Assembly: GCA_001784585.1 (NCBI GenBank)
Contig: MFRN01000011.1
Coordinates: 63,953 to 127,952 of the forward strand
DNA: 64,000 nucleotides
Reading direction: 5' to 3'
Source: Candidatus Melainabacteria bacterium RIFCSPLOWO2_02_FULL_35_15
GTDB lineage: Bacteria > Cyanobacteriota > Vampirovibrionia > 2-02-FULL-35-15
Positions 8,774 through 19,500 of the stretch are shown here, one piece after another. The notes below the pieces were generated by a model that searched no databases, was not told where the DNA came from, and saw only the letters and a program-made list of their open reading frames with translations. Position numbers and translations under genes: made by a program. How positions within the stretch are numbered: the stretch's first letter is position 1; every line of letters begins with the position of its first letter.

Positions 8774-10152
8774 ACAAACTATTTTTTCTACTTTCACTCT
8801 GGTCAGCTAAATTTGTAAGCTTCATTATTTCTGTTCTTCATGTTGGTCAGGCATCAAATGTCCCGGGAAGAATTGCATTGCTTTTAAAAAAAGAGATTCT
8901 TAAAGATTTTAAAATAAGACCTGAATGCAAAGTGATTTTAATAACTGGTACAAACGGGAAAAGCACTACATGCGGATTACTTGCAAACATTCTTAAAGGT
9001 ACCGGTAAAAAAGTAATGTATAACAAATCCGGTGCAAATCTTCTATCAGGCATCACCACAACGTTCTGTCGCTATTCAAACATTTTGGGAGGATTAAACT
9101 ATGACTTTATAATACTTGAATCAGATGAAGCCTCACTGCATTTAATCACAAAACAAATTCACCCAGATATTATTACTGTAACAAATTTATTTAGAGATCA
9201 GCTCGATCGTTTCGGAGAACTAGATACAACTGCCAGATTAATTGAAAAAGGAATCGTAAATAATAAAAATACAACCGTAATTTTAAATGCTGACGATGTA
9301 AGAGTGGCTTTTTTGAAAACAGTAAATAAAAAGATTTATTTTGGCATAGGAACGAATCACGAATCACGAATCACAAATCACGAATCATGGCTCTCAGACC
9401 CTGAAGAAGCCACTATATGCCCAAAGTGCAAATCAGATCTGTTATTTGACTATAAATCACTTGCTCATCTGGGTAATTACAACTGCACAAAATGTAATCT
9501 TAAAAGACCGAATCTTGATTTTTCAGTAACTGGTTTTAAGACGGATAATCTAACAATTAATTTTGATATTGCTTATAACAATTCCAAAAGCAACTTTTTT
9601 TTGCCAATGATTGGCACATTTAATCTTTATAATGCTCTATGTGCTATAGCTCTTGCAAAGACAATTTCAAATGTCACTCAAGTTCAGATTCAAAAGGCAT
9701 TGGATTCATACTCTACTATTTTTGGGCGAGGGGAAAAGTTAATTATAAACAAAAAAAATGCCTGGATCTATCTTATAAAGAATCCCACCGGAACGACAGA
9801 AGTGTTAAAAACCCTGATTAAAATTCCAAATGTAAGGTTTTTAATAGCTGTAAATGACAACTATGCTGATGGAAGAGATGTATCATGGCTGTGGGATGCA
9901 CGATTTGACTTTTTACAAAACCACGATAAAAATATCTTTGTTTCCGGGAAAAGGGCTTATGATATGGCTCTAAGATTAAAGTATGCAAATATAAACGAAG
10001 GACAAATCAGTATCAATAAAAATATTACCAGTGCTATAAATAAATCCTTGAAATCTTTGGATACAAATGAAACACTGTACATATTACCTACATATACAGT
10101 TCTATTAGAGATGCAGAGAAAGGGGTTATGTAAAGGTATTATGAAAATCTAG
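8758..10152 (+). CDS. murT: MurT-type Mur ligase (lipid II isoglutaminyl synthase, ligase subunit)
   Basis: Mur ligase of the MurT family, which activates the D-Glu carboxyl of lipid II for amidation by the glutaminase GatD. It shows the P-loop ITGTNGKSTTCG near residue 62, a four-Cys zinc ribbon (CPKC...CTKC) inserted in the central domain around residues 220-245, and a DUF1727-type C-terminus with NPTGTTEVL and NDNYADGRDVSWLWD. A hydrophobic N-terminal stretch is also normal for MurT. The GTG start overlaps hinT. No gatD is next door, which is unusual. A heptamer repeat (9354-9388) encodes residues before the zinc ribbon. Confidence 0.88.
   Translation: MATRINKLFFLLSLWSAKFVSFIISVLHVGQASNVPGRIALLLKKEILKDFKIRPECKVILITGTNGKSTTCGLLANILKGTGKKVMYNKSGANLLSGITTTFCRYSNILGGLNYDFIILESDEASLHLITKQIHPDIITVTNLFRDQLDRFGELDTTARLIEKGIVNNKNTTVILNADDVRVAFLKTVNKKIYFGIGTNHESRITNHESWLSDPEEATICPKCKSDLLFDYKSLAHLGNYNCTKCNLKRPNLDFSVTGFKTDNLTINFDIAYNNSKSNFFLPMIGTFNLYNALCAIALAKTISNVTQVQIQKALDSYSTIFGRGEKLIINKKNAWIYLIKNPTGTTEVLKTLIKIPNVRFLIAVNDNYADGRDVSWLWDARFDFLQNHDKNIFVSGKRAYDMALRLKYANINEGQISINKNITSAINKSLKSLDTNETLYILPTYTVLLEMQRKGLCKGIMKI
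9354..9388. repeat. Heptanucleotide tandem repeat GAATCAC x5 inside murT
   Basis: Five adjacent 7-mers: three perfect GAATCAC, then AAATCAC and GAATCAT. They encode the T-H-E-S-R-I-T-N-H-E-S-W stretch between the central domain and the zinc ribbon. Because 7 is not a multiple of 3, successive copies are read in different frames and give different residues. The type resembles the short tandemly repeated heptamers (STRR) of cyanobacteria. Confidence 0.9.
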
Positions 10153-10196
10153 GAATCTCTGATACAGTCTATATCATACCTGGGTATAAAACATAA

Positions 10197-13100
10197 ATGG
10201 TCATTGAGAAATTAATACATGAATTCCAAATAAGCGCTATTGGGCAGACAGTGATCCCCAGACTCAAAGCACAAAAGGCTCAGGAGTTACATTTTCACGG
10301 GCTGACAGATCCGGCAAAAGGTTTTTTTCTTACTTCATTAATATATTCACTGAATAGACCCATACTTTACCTGGCAAGTGATTTAAATTTTGCACTGAAC
10401 CTGTACCTTGAGGTTTCAAATTTAACAGGTGCTCCTGTTTTTTACTTTCCAATTCAGGAAGTTTCGCCATACGATCAAATCTCAAGTGATACAGAAATTA
10501 TTACAAATCAGACAAAAGCACTCCTGCACCTGTTAAACAAAAAAGAACCTTGTTTGATTATAGGCTCTGCGAAAAGTCTCCTGGAAAAAATTTGGAATCC
10601 GGATGATTTAAAAAATAACACTTTTGAAGTTAATTTCAATACAAATACAGAACCTGCTCTTCTTGCAAAAAAATTAGTTTCTCTTGGCTATAAAAAATCA
10701 AACCTGGTAACAAGCAGGGGCGAATTCAGTATCAGGGGAGATATTTTTGATGTATATCCAATCGTAGGAGAACCCGCAAGAATAGAATACTTCGGAGAAG
10801 AAATTGAATCGATTAGAATCTACTCACCTGCTACCCAGAGATCACAGGAAAACATAAGTAACATAATTATTACTCCCAGATATTATATTGCAGGATATGA
10901 TGCACAAGCATTAACAGATAAAATCACTCAGTTATTAAATTACCAGCATGACCTGAAAGAAATAACAAATCAGGAAGTTGAACAAATTAAATTAAATACT
11001 TATTCAGAATCAATAGAATACTATGCACAGCTTACAAATCAGAAACAATCATCACTATTTGATTATTTGCCGGAAAATACACTTGTAATAATTGATGACT
11101 GGGAAACTAACGCTATTAACCTGAAAAGCTCGTATCAGAGAAATCTTGACATAAAAAAAGAACTGGAGAAAAATAAAAAAATTATTCCATTACCTGAGCT
11201 TTTAATAAATGAAGCGGAATTCATTTTAAAAAAAATAAAAAATTATTCAATATCGTACATAGAAAGATTTGAATTGTTTGATAAATCCACCAGGCAGTCA
11301 ATCGATCTTTCATTCTTACCTGTTGACAGATTTCAAAATCAGATAGAAAAATTTGCTGAAAAAATCCGTGAATGGTTTTCACTAAATCAAAAAATTATAA
11401 TTTATAGTGATCAACCTCAAAGAATAACAGGCATCTTACGGGAGTGGAATATACCCGGGAAATATCTGGAATTTCTAAATGAAGAAGATTACAAACAAGA
11501 GCAGGTGTTCATCAGTAAAGGTGGCACAATAAATGGCTTTAAAATGGGATTTGCAAATATTATTATTCTGACAGATCGGGAAATTTTTGGCACAAAACGC
11601 AGGCCGAATTTTTTAAAGAAAAATTTAAAATCGGAGAAATATGATTATTATTCAAATATAGAAGACTTAAAAACAAATGACTATGTCGTTCATATAAAAC
11701 ATGGCATTGGAAGATATCGTGGACTTGTCAAAGTAACCCTGGATAATGTCGAACGCGAATATCTGATGATCGAATATGCCAGTGATGGAAAGCTTTATTT
11801 GCCGGTTGAGCAAATAAATATCTTATACAGATATCGTGGTTCTACAGATGTAGTTCCAAAGCTGTCAAAGCTTGGCGGAGCGGACTGGGAATCAACCAAG
11901 AAAAAAGTTAAGAAAGCAGTTAAAAGAGTAGCAGAAGATTTGCTTAATTTATACACAGCCAGATCGAAGCTGGAAGGATTTTCATTTAATCCTGACTCAC
12001 ACTGGCAAATTGAAATGGAAGAGGCTTTTCCTTATACTGAGACTCCTGATCAGTGGAAAGCAATCTGTGATGTTAAAGCTGACATGGAATCCACAAAACC
12101 AATGGATAGATTAATTTGCGGAGATGTAGGTTATGGAAAAACAGAAGTTGCAATAAGAGCAATTTTCAAGGCTGTCTTATCAGGAAAACAAGTGGCAGTA
12201 CTGGTTCCGACTACTATCCTTGCCGAACAGCACTTCAATGTAATTTCAGAACGTCTTACACCATTTCCTGTAAGGACTGCGCTTCTTAGTCGGTTTATAA
12301 GCCCCGGAGATCAAAAGAAAGTAGTAAGCAAATTAGCACTTGGCGAGTTCGATGTAGTCATTGGCACACACAGACTTTTGCAAAATGATGTGACTTTTAA
12401 AGATCTTGGACTGGTAGTCATCGATGAAGAACAAAGATTTGGAGTTATCCATAAAGAAAGATTAAAGCAGCTCAGAGTAACCGTAGATGTTATAACACTA
12501 AGTGCTACTCCGATTCCACGTACACTACACATGGCATTAACAGGTGCAAGAGACATGTCGCTCATAAACACTGCTCCACTAAACCGTTTGCCTATAAAAA
12601 CTTTTGTAGGAGAATTTAAGCCAACAATTATAAAAACTTCAATTCTTCATGAGCTTGAAAGAAGCGGACAGGTTTATTTTGTACACAATAGAATTGAATC
12701 AATAAACCAAACTGCAGCATACTTAAAAGAACTGGTACCTGAAGCACAAATTATAATTGCACACGGACAGATGCAGTCAAAAGAGCTTGAAAACGTTATG
12801 CTTGACTTTTCTCTAAAGAAATTTAATATTCTTGTCTGCACTACAATTATTGAATCCGGTCTGGACATACCAAACGTAAACACAATAATTATTAACAATG
12901 CAGATCACATGGGCTTAGCCCAGCTTTATCAGTTAAGAGGCAGAGTAGGAAGATCAGATGTTCAGGCATATGCTTACTGTTTGTATCCAAACGAAGCAAT
13001 TTTAACTGAAACGGCAAAAAACAGACTTGCAGCAATTAAAGAGTTTTCAACACTGGGTTCAGGATACCAGATTGCCATTCGGGACATGGAAATAAGAGGT

Positions 13101-13715
13101 GTTGGAAATATCCTTGGAGCAGAACAGCACGGACACATGATTTCAGTAGGATTTGATTTATACTGCCAGTTGCTTAATGAAGCTGTTGATAAATTAAGAG
13201 GTTTGGAAGTCAGGGATAAAGAGCTGGAGTGTATAGTTGACTTAAATATTAGTGCATATATTCCAAATAGTTACATAGAAGATGATTCACAAAAAGTAAT
13301 CGAATATAAAAGGTTAGCTAATGTGAGAACAAATAAAGAACTGGAGTATATTGCTTCTGAATGGAAAGACAGATTTGGAAATTTCCCTGATGAGATTAAA
13401 AATCTAATACGAATTGTAGATCTTAGAATTTTTGCAAATGAGCTGGATATTAAATATATAAAATCAGAATCCGGAGCAGTTGACAATGTGAAAATTTTCA
13501 TTAACTTAAGACTGCAGTCATGGCTGAGCATGCAGGGCCAACTTCCAAAAAGTTTAATTGGAAGGGTTGCCTTTAAGGGAAGTGCAAGGGGGGGAAGTGA
13601 AAATTCGTATCTGCTTGTTAAAACATCCGGTTTATCTGCCGAGCAGCAGCTTGAGGTACTCTTTGAACTAATTCGGTATTTAAAAGCAACAAATATGAAT
13701 GAGAAGATAGCATAA
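10197..13715 (+). CDS. mfd: Transcription-repair coupling factor
   Basis: Cytoplasmic DNA translocase that removes stalled RNA polymerase and recruits UvrA. Domains in order: UvrB-like N-terminal part (SRGEFSIRGDIFDVYP near residue 175), CarD-like RNA-polymerase-interacting domain (DYVVHIKHGIGRYRGL near 495), helicase 1 with Walker A GDVGYGKTE near 640 and DEEQRFG near 740, helicase 2 with STTIIESGLDIPN-type motif and YQLRGRVGRS, and the TRCF C-terminal domain. At 1172 aa it is full length. It starts 44 bp after murT and is followed after 36 bp by the SurA-like gene. Confidence 0.97.
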   Translation: MVIEKLIHEFQISAIGQTVIPRLKAQKAQELHFHGLTDPAKGFFLTSLIYSLNRPILYLASDLNFALNLYLEVSNLTGAPVFYFPIQEVSPYDQISSDTEIITNQTKALLHLLNKKEPCLIIGSAKSLLEKIWNPDDLKNNTFEVNFNTNTEPALLAKKLVSLGYKKSNLVTSRGEFSIRGDIFDVYPIVGEPARIEYFGEEIESIRIYSPATQRSQENISNIIITPRYYIAGYDAQALTDKITQLLNYQHDLKEITNQEVEQIKLNTYSESIEYYAQLTNQKQSSLFDYLPENTLVIIDDWETNAINLKSSYQRNLDIKKELEKNKKIIPLPELLINEAEFILKKIKNYSISYIERFELFDKSTRQSIDLSFLPVDRFQNQIEKFAEKIREWFSLNQKIIIYSDQPQRITGILREWNIPGKYLEFLNEEDYKQEQVFISKGGTINGFKMGFANIIILTDREIFGTKRRPNFLKKNLKSEKYDYYSNIEDLKTNDYVVHIKHGIGRYRGLVKVTLDNVEREYLMIEYASDGKLYLPVEQINILYRYRGSTDVVPKLSKLGGADWESTKKKVKKAVKRVAEDLLNLYTARSKLEGFSFNPDSHWQIEMEEAFPYTETPDQWKAICDVKADMESTKPMDRLICGDVGYGKTEVAIRAIFKAVLSGKQVAVLVPTTILAEQHFNVISERLTPFPVRTALLSRFISPGDQKKVVSKLALGEFDVVIGTHRLLQNDVTFKDLGLVVIDEEQRFGVIHKERLKQLRVTVDVITLSATPIPRTLHMALTGARDMSLINTAPLNRLPIKTFVGEFKPTIIKTSILHELERSGQVYFVHNRIESINQTAAYLKELVPEAQIIIAHGQMQSKELENVMLDFSLKKFNILVCTTIIESGLDIPNVNTIIINNADHMGLAQLYQLRGRVGRSDVQAYAYCLYPNEAILTETAKNRLAAIKEFSTLGSGYQIAIRDMEIRGVGNILGAEQHGHMISVGFDLYCQLLNEAVDKLRGLEVRDKELECIVDLNISAYIPNSYIEDDSQKVIEYKRLANVRTNKELEYIASEWKDRFGNFPDEIKNLIRIVDLRIFANELDIKYIKSESGAVDNVKIFINLRLQSWLSMQGQLPKSLIGRVAFKGSARGGSENSYLLVKTSGLSAEQQLEVLFELIRYLKATNMNEKIA

Positions 13716-13751
13716 AGATAATTTTTAAATTTTGTTTTAAAATATATATCT

Positions 13752-14405
13752 ATGAAGAGGTCTTTTATCTTATTGTTTTTATTTCTGACCATTTTAAATT
13801 TTCATTTAAATTCTTCGACTCAAGCCGCACAGAACGAAATCATAGCCAAAATAAACAATGAAGATATTTTTCAAAGTGATTTTAATCGTCTTTTAAATGC
13901 ACAGAAGAAAAAATTAATTGAAAAACTTGTAAATGAAACATTGCTTTTACAGGAAGCTAAAGCAAAAAATATCAGTATTTCAGAAGAAGACATTACAAAA
14001 AGGCTAAACCAGATAAAAGAAAAACAAGGCGGAGAACAAGCATTTAACAAATTTCTTACGGAAAACAATGCTACGGTAGAAGATGCAAAAAATGAAATTA
14101 AAAATCAGATATTAATCCGGCTTGTGAAAAACCAAATAAATGATCTGAGTAATTTTCTTACTATGAAAAAATTAAGCTCTGACATAATAATTTATACAAA
14201 TAAAATATTTCCCACAACAGCCTGCTTACAGTCCATTCCATCAGATCCGATCAAAATGGAAGAAAGTATCAGCAAGGCCCTTGCCGAAGAAATTCAAAAA
14301 GATGAAAGCACCTTTTCAGATATACAAAACAGGACAGATAACCCATCTAAAGTCCTTCAGGAATTAAGAAGAAAAATTGAGCAAAGACGGATAACAAACA
14401 GATAA
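13752..14405 (+). CDS. SurA N-terminal-domain chaperone-like lipoprotein/periplasmic protein
   Basis: A 217-aa exported protein. Residues 1-27 form a signal peptide (basic MKR, a hydrophobic FILLFLFLTIL core, then a polar region ending near TQA-AQ). The rest has the SurA/trigger-factor-like helical N-terminal domain: IIAKINNEDIFQSDFNRLL, then EKLVNETLLLQEAKAKNISISEEDI. It stops without a parvulin PPIase domain, so it would be a chaperone-only SurA relative. The C-terminal third is helical and charged. It abuts leuB with no gap, so the two are co-transcribed; an outer-membrane or secretion role is inferred from family only. Confidence 0.75.
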   Translation: MKRSFILLFLFLTILNFHLNSSTQAAQNEIIAKINNEDIFQSDFNRLLNAQKKKLIEKLVNETLLLQEAKAKNISISEEDITKRLNQIKEKQGGEQAFNKFLTENNATVEDAKNEIKNQILIRLVKNQINDLSNFLTMKKLSSDIIIYTNKIFPTTACLQSIPSDPIKMEESISKALAEEIQKDESTFSDIQNRTDNPSKVLQELRRKIEQRRITNR

Positions 14406-15503
14406 ATGAGATTAAAAAAAATAACTTTACTAAGCGGAGATGGAATAGGCCCTGAAGTTTCACATGAAGGCGAAAAACTACTTAAAGTAATTGAAGAGCT
14501 TTTTGATTACAAATTTGAAATTATAAAAAAGGATTTTGGCGGAATAGCTATTGATAAATATGGTATACCTCTGCCTGAAGACACCCTGGATTCCTGTAAA
14601 AAATCAGATGCAGTTTTACTGGCAGCAATTGGTGGACCAAAGTATGACAATCTGCCACGCGAAAAGCGCCCGGAGACCGGGCTTTTAGGATTGAGAGCAG
14701 GACTAAATGCTTTTAGTAACTTAAGACCGGTAATAGCTTTTGATTCTTTATTAGACAGCTCAACTATTAAAAAAGAGATTTTGTCCGGAACAGATTTAAT
14801 CGTAGTCAGAGAATTAACCGGCGGATTGTATTTCGGGAAACCAAAAGGTATTGAAATAAGAAATGGAGAAAGAGTTGGGTTTAATACCATGCTTTACGCT
14901 GAGTCAGAAATAAGAAGAATAGCAAAAGTAGCATTTGATATAGCCAGAAAAAGAAAGAAAAAAGTTACATCCACAGACAAAGCAAATATTTTAGATGTCT
15001 CACAGCTTTGGCGGGATATAGTAACAGAAGTATCAAAAGATTATAAAGATGTAACTCTTGAGCATTTATACATAGATAATGCTTCAATGCAGTTAATTAA
15101 AAATCCAAGACAGTTTGATGTCATTTTAGCTGAAAATTTATTTGGAGATATTTTATCAGATGAAGGAGCTATGCTGACCGGAAGTATAGGAATGTTACCC
15201 AGTGCATCCATGGGAGATGGTTCTTTTCCTTCTATTTACGAACCGGTACACGGCAGCGCACCTGACATAGCCGGGAAAAATTTGGCTAATCCAATAGCTA
15301 TGATACTTTCAATAGCAATGATGTTTAAATACAGTTTTAATGATGAAAGGATTTATGATACTATTTTAAAATCAGTAAAAAATATTTTAAATGAAGGTTA
15401 CAGAACTAAAGATATTCAGCAGGATAAATGCAAACTGACTGGAACAGTTGAAATGGGAGATTTGATTTGTAAGCAGGTAAAAAGTTTTAATTGTAAGGTT
15501 TAA
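14406..15503 (+). CDS. leuB: 3-isopropylmalate dehydrogenase
   Basis: NAD-dependent oxidative decarboxylase of leucine synthesis. SGDGIGPEV at the N-terminus, the substrate-binding ETGLLGLRAGLNAFSNLRPV, VRELTGGLYFGKPKG, TSTDKANILDVSQLWR, IDNASMQLIKNP, ENLFGDILSDEGAMLTGSIG and EPVHGSAPDIAGKNLANP are all intact. The LRxxL-type substrate loop supports LeuB over isocitrate dehydrogenase. 365 aa. The start ATG follows the previous stop directly. No other leu gene is in the window. The stop overlaps the convergent ychF stop. Confidence 0.95.
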   Translation: MRLKKITLLSGDGIGPEVSHEGEKLLKVIEELFDYKFEIIKKDFGGIAIDKYGIPLPEDTLDSCKKSDAVLLAAIGGPKYDNLPREKRPETGLLGLRAGLNAFSNLRPVIAFDSLLDSSTIKKEILSGTDLIVVRELTGGLYFGKPKGIEIRNGERVGFNTMLYAESEIRRIAKVAFDIARKRKKKVTSTDKANILDVSQLWRDIVTEVSKDYKDVTLEHLYIDNASMQLIKNPRQFDVILAENLFGDILSDEGAMLTGSIGMLPSASMGDGSFPSIYEPVHGSAPDIAGKNLANPIAMILSIAMMFKYSFNDERIYDTILKSVKNILNEGYRTKDIQQDKCKLTGTVEMGDLICKQVKSFNCKV

Positions 15504-16588
15504 ACATTAAACTTAAACTCTATTACATCACTGTCCTGAACTATGTATTCTTTTCCTTCCAGCCTGGCTAAACCAGCTTCTCTTACAGCAATCTTTGTGC
15601 CAAGCCTGATTAAATCATCGTATTTAATTACTTCAGCTTTAATAAATCCTTTTTCAAAGTCAGTGTGAATAACTCCGGCAGCCTGAGGTGCCTTTGTATT
15701 TTTTAAGATAGTCCATGCCCTGACTTCTTTTTCACCAGCAGTAAAGTATGTAGTAAGTCCAAGCAGATCAAAAGTTGCCCTGATTAAATCATCAACACCT
15801 GTATACGGTTTACCAATTCCAATAATTGCATCTCTTTCTTCCTTATTAAAAGAAATTAATTCTGATTCTAAGGTAGCACAAACAGGGACACATTTTGAAT
15901 CTGATTCTTTTGCATAGTTTTCCACTGTCTGAACATATTTATTTTCTTTTATATTTTTAAAATCATCTTCGGAAACATTACAGGCAAAAATAACAGGTTT
16001 GTTTGAAAGAAAAAAAAGGGATTTGTAAAATGGGATCTCCCCGTCATCTAATTTTACTGATTTGTTTTCATTTAAAGCATTTTTTAATTTTTCCAAAATG
16101 GCTAGTTCCTGCTTACTTATTTTGTCATTAGTTTTTGCCCTTTTGGATACAGTATCAATTTTCTTTTCAATTGACTGAAGATCATTCAGAGCAAGTTCAA
16201 TATTTATAATTTCAATATCACGAATCGGATCTATGTTTCCTTCCACATGTATAATATTTGGATCTTCAAAGCATCTGATTACATGTACAATAGCATCTAC
16301 TTCACGAATACAGCTTAAAAACTGGTTTCCAAGCCCCTCACCCTTGCTGGCACCCTTTACCAGTCCTGCAATGTCTACAAATTCAAATGCAGCTGGCACA
16401 ATTTTATTTGTTTTAACAATCTTTGCCAGTTTATCCAGTCTTCCATCCGGAAGATTTACGATTCCAGAGTTTGGTTCAATAGTACAAAAAGGATAATTAC
16501 TGGCTTCTGCCAGGTGATTTCTAATCAGTGCATTAAACAAAGTTGACTTACCAACATTTGGAAGTCCGACTATACCAGCTCGATACAT
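15500..16588 (-). CDS. ychF: Redox-regulated ATPase YchF (Obg/OLA1 family)
   Basis: A 362-aa P-loop ATPase of the Obg-HflX superfamily that binds ribosomes. The G1 loop GLPNVGKSTLFNAL, VDIAGLVKGASKGEGLGNQFL (G3) and ACNVSEDDF are visible. The last has NxxE in place of NKxD, which explains ATP preference in this family. The C-terminal TGS domain begins LTTYFTAGEKEVRAWT and ends DVIEFKFNV. The ATG lies 2 bp after the stop of the upstream MFS/synthase fusion gene, so the two are probably coupled. Confidence 0.97.
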   Translation of the reverse strand: MYRAGIVGLPNVGKSTLFNALIRNHLAEASNYPFCTIEPNSGIVNLPDGRLDKLAKIVKTNKIVPAAFEFVDIAGLVKGASKGEGLGNQFLSCIREVDAIVHVIRCFEDPNIIHVEGNIDPIRDIEIINIELALNDLQSIEKKIDTVSKRAKTNDKISKQELAILEKLKNALNENKSVKLDDGEIPFYKSLFFLSNKPVIFACNVSEDDFKNIKENKYVQTVENYAKESDSKCVPVCATLESELISFNKEERDAIIGIGKPYTGVDDLIRATFDLLGLTTYFTAGEKEVRAWTILKNTKAPQAAGVIHTDFEKGFIKAEVIKYDDLIRLGTKIAVREAGLARLEGKEYIVQDSDVIEFKFNV

Positions 16589-16590
16589 AG

Positions 16591-19500
16591 CTATACCATT
16601 GGAGGAATTATTTTTATTGTTATCATTCCAGTAGCAGTCATAATTTCAGTGGTAGTTATATTGTTTGTGTCAAACTGGTTGAAGCTTTTATTTGATTTTA
16701 TGTCTCCAGCCGGGTTGTTGCCTTTTGGTTCTTCTTTTATATCACCCTGAATTTGAAGAAGTCGTTTTAATTTTTCTTCTTCGTTGAGCTTTTCAGGACT
16801 TTGTTCTTCCTGTGCATTTTGAGATTGTGCTGCCTGTGGCGGTGGCTGTTGCTGAGGTGGCTGTTCTGCCTGCTGTGGTGCCTGCCTTTGCTGAGCTGGC
16901 TGTCTTTGAAACTGTCCGCCACTTTGTTGCTGTTTTTGAACTTCTTCCTGAATTATCTGAAGCTGTTGTTTTACATCTTCAATTTGATCTTCTTCAAGCC
17001 CAAGCTGTAGTGCTGCCTGGTATTGCTGGTAGGCAGGAATTAAATTCCTTTGTCCCTGCAGAATCTTTGCAGCTAAAAATCTGGCTTCTGAATTTTGCGG
17101 ATTAAGTCTGCCAATAATATGAAAGAAGTGCTTTAGAGCTTCAGTATAACGTGTCGGCCCCTGTCCATAAAGGATTTTTGCATAGTTTAACCTGGCAGGC
17201 CAATAATTTAAATCTGCCCTAAAAGAATTTAAATAAGCTTCTTCAGCCAGTGGTATATATTCAAATTCTTTAAAGCGGCTTGCAAAACTAAAATAAACAT
17301 TGCCTTCTCCTGACCATGCCTCTACATTATAAGGAGATAATTCTCTTGCTTTTTTAAAGTATGAAACTGCCTCAGTAAATAAAGATTTGTTATTTGCTTT
17401 TTGGGCTTTAGTAAAAACAGCTTCACCTAGTTTTGACCAGGCTGTGTCACTGTTCGGGCTAATCTGCGTTCCTGTTCTGAATGTACTAATTGCACTGTCT
17501 ATATCATCATCAGTTGCTCTGATTTGTCCAAGTGCAAGATAGTCATAGACTGATGTAGCAGAAGCATTTTTTGCTTTTTGCAGATAGTGTTCTGCTTCAG
17601 TAGTATTTCCTTTTTTCAAATTAAGTAAATAATTTGCCACATAAGTTTCTACAGACGGATTAAGCTCAACTGCTCTCTTTGACAAGTATTCCGCAATTTT
17701 TAAATTTGGATCCATTAAAGATCTGGAAGGATCAAAATTGCTGGCTTTTTTTACATGGGCAACTGCAAGTCTGGCTAAAAAACTTGCCTGCTGTGGTTTG
17801 GTTTCTCCGAAGTTTTTAAGATACTGTTCAATATTTCCATCAGTACCGCCTGCAATTGAGCTTAAGTTATCACCAATTGGAGCATAAAATAAGTGAAGTT
17901 TTTTAGGTGCTTCAAATTCGATAATTACATTGTCATCTGTATTAATCCTTTTATTTAAAGGAAGTGATTTTAATTTTGGGACCAGTTCAGTCTGAGCTTC
18001 TGCATACTTTGTTACCTGCTCAGTTCCTAAAAGCAGCTGAGAAACCACGTCTACAGAATTATGAAGTGAGATCCGCGCAAGGTCGTCCAGGGTTTTTACT
18101 TCAAGAGGAGGAGCAGTTTTGCTTTCTGCCTTAAAACTGGTTTTGATTCTGTTTTCGATTTGTTCGACATCGATGTCAAGCGGATCGTTTGAACCAATTA
18201 ATAAAATCTCTCCTGCAAGTCCCGGACGAAATAAATAAACATATCCGTCTGTAACTTTTTTACCATTTTCATATTTCCCAAATGCTTCTTTAAAGCTATT
18301 TACAAGTACTCCAAGATATTCAGGAGTGATTGAATAAAGCTGTATCCATTCACAAAATAGTCCATTTTCTTTTAAGTGTTTTGCACCAAGCTCCCAAAAC
18401 TCTTTTGTAAAGAGCTGGGAAGCACCGCTTACCCAGGGATCTGCAGGCTGGGAAATAATGATGTCAAATTTTTCTTTAGTAGTAAGCAGATAGTTTCTTC
18501 CGTCAGTGTGAATGGCTTTGATCTTTTCTGCCAGAGGATTTCTCGCTTTATTTAGCGGAGAACCGTTACCGCCCAGCGGACTTTTATCTGGTGGTGGCTC
18601 AAAGAATTTGTCGCCGTCAATAACTGCTTTTTCGATTTCACATACTTTTACACTTTTAATAGTAGGATAACGTACTACAGAGCCAGTAGTACAGCCGCTT
18701 CCAAGTCCTACAACAAGAGCATTTTCAATTTCATCGCCTTTGTGTAAAAGCAGTGGCAGCTGTCCCAATAAAACCTGAGTAACCATATCTGCCTGAGAAG
18801 GTCCGTCTCCGTCAGTAGGAACACCGGCATCCACTTTTCCATTGTTTTTTAATAATGTGGTGTTCCCGTTTTCATCTGCAGTAATTGTAACTATTGTAGT
18901 TAAACCTTCCTTATAAAATTTGATTCTTTCTCTTGAGTTGTCAAATTTAAATGCATTAAAAAATTGCTCTCTTGTAAGGTTTTTATATGAAAGCGAGTGA
19001 TAAATAGCTACACCGGTGGTCATAATTGATTTATCCCAGGCTGGCATAAACAATAAATTTCCTATTAAGCCGGCTGCAAGACCAATGTAGATCCATGAAG
19101 TAGAAATTTTTACCTGTTTTTCTGAAAGTGAATTATTGTTAATTATGTCGTTGTAAATCAGATAAAGTCCCATGGCAAGAGAAAGTAAAATAGTTAGTTT
19201 TGTAGTGGTTTGAATACCGCTTCCAAAGATCCCAAAAAAAGGTACAAAAACAAACCCACAGGTAAATGAACCAAGAATACAGCCAAGTGTATTTAGCGAA
19301 TAAAGTTTTCCTACTGATTCTCCGATATGGTCAGGTCTTGCTGCATAGATCCTGATTACAAGCGGAAATATCATTCCTGAAAGGATGGTAGGAGGGAACA
19401 TTACAGCACTTGAAATTATAAACCTGTGGAGGGTAAGTAAAAACCAGCTTGTGCCGACATCATCAGGTAATTTTTGTGCCTGCGATAAAAACATCCAGGG

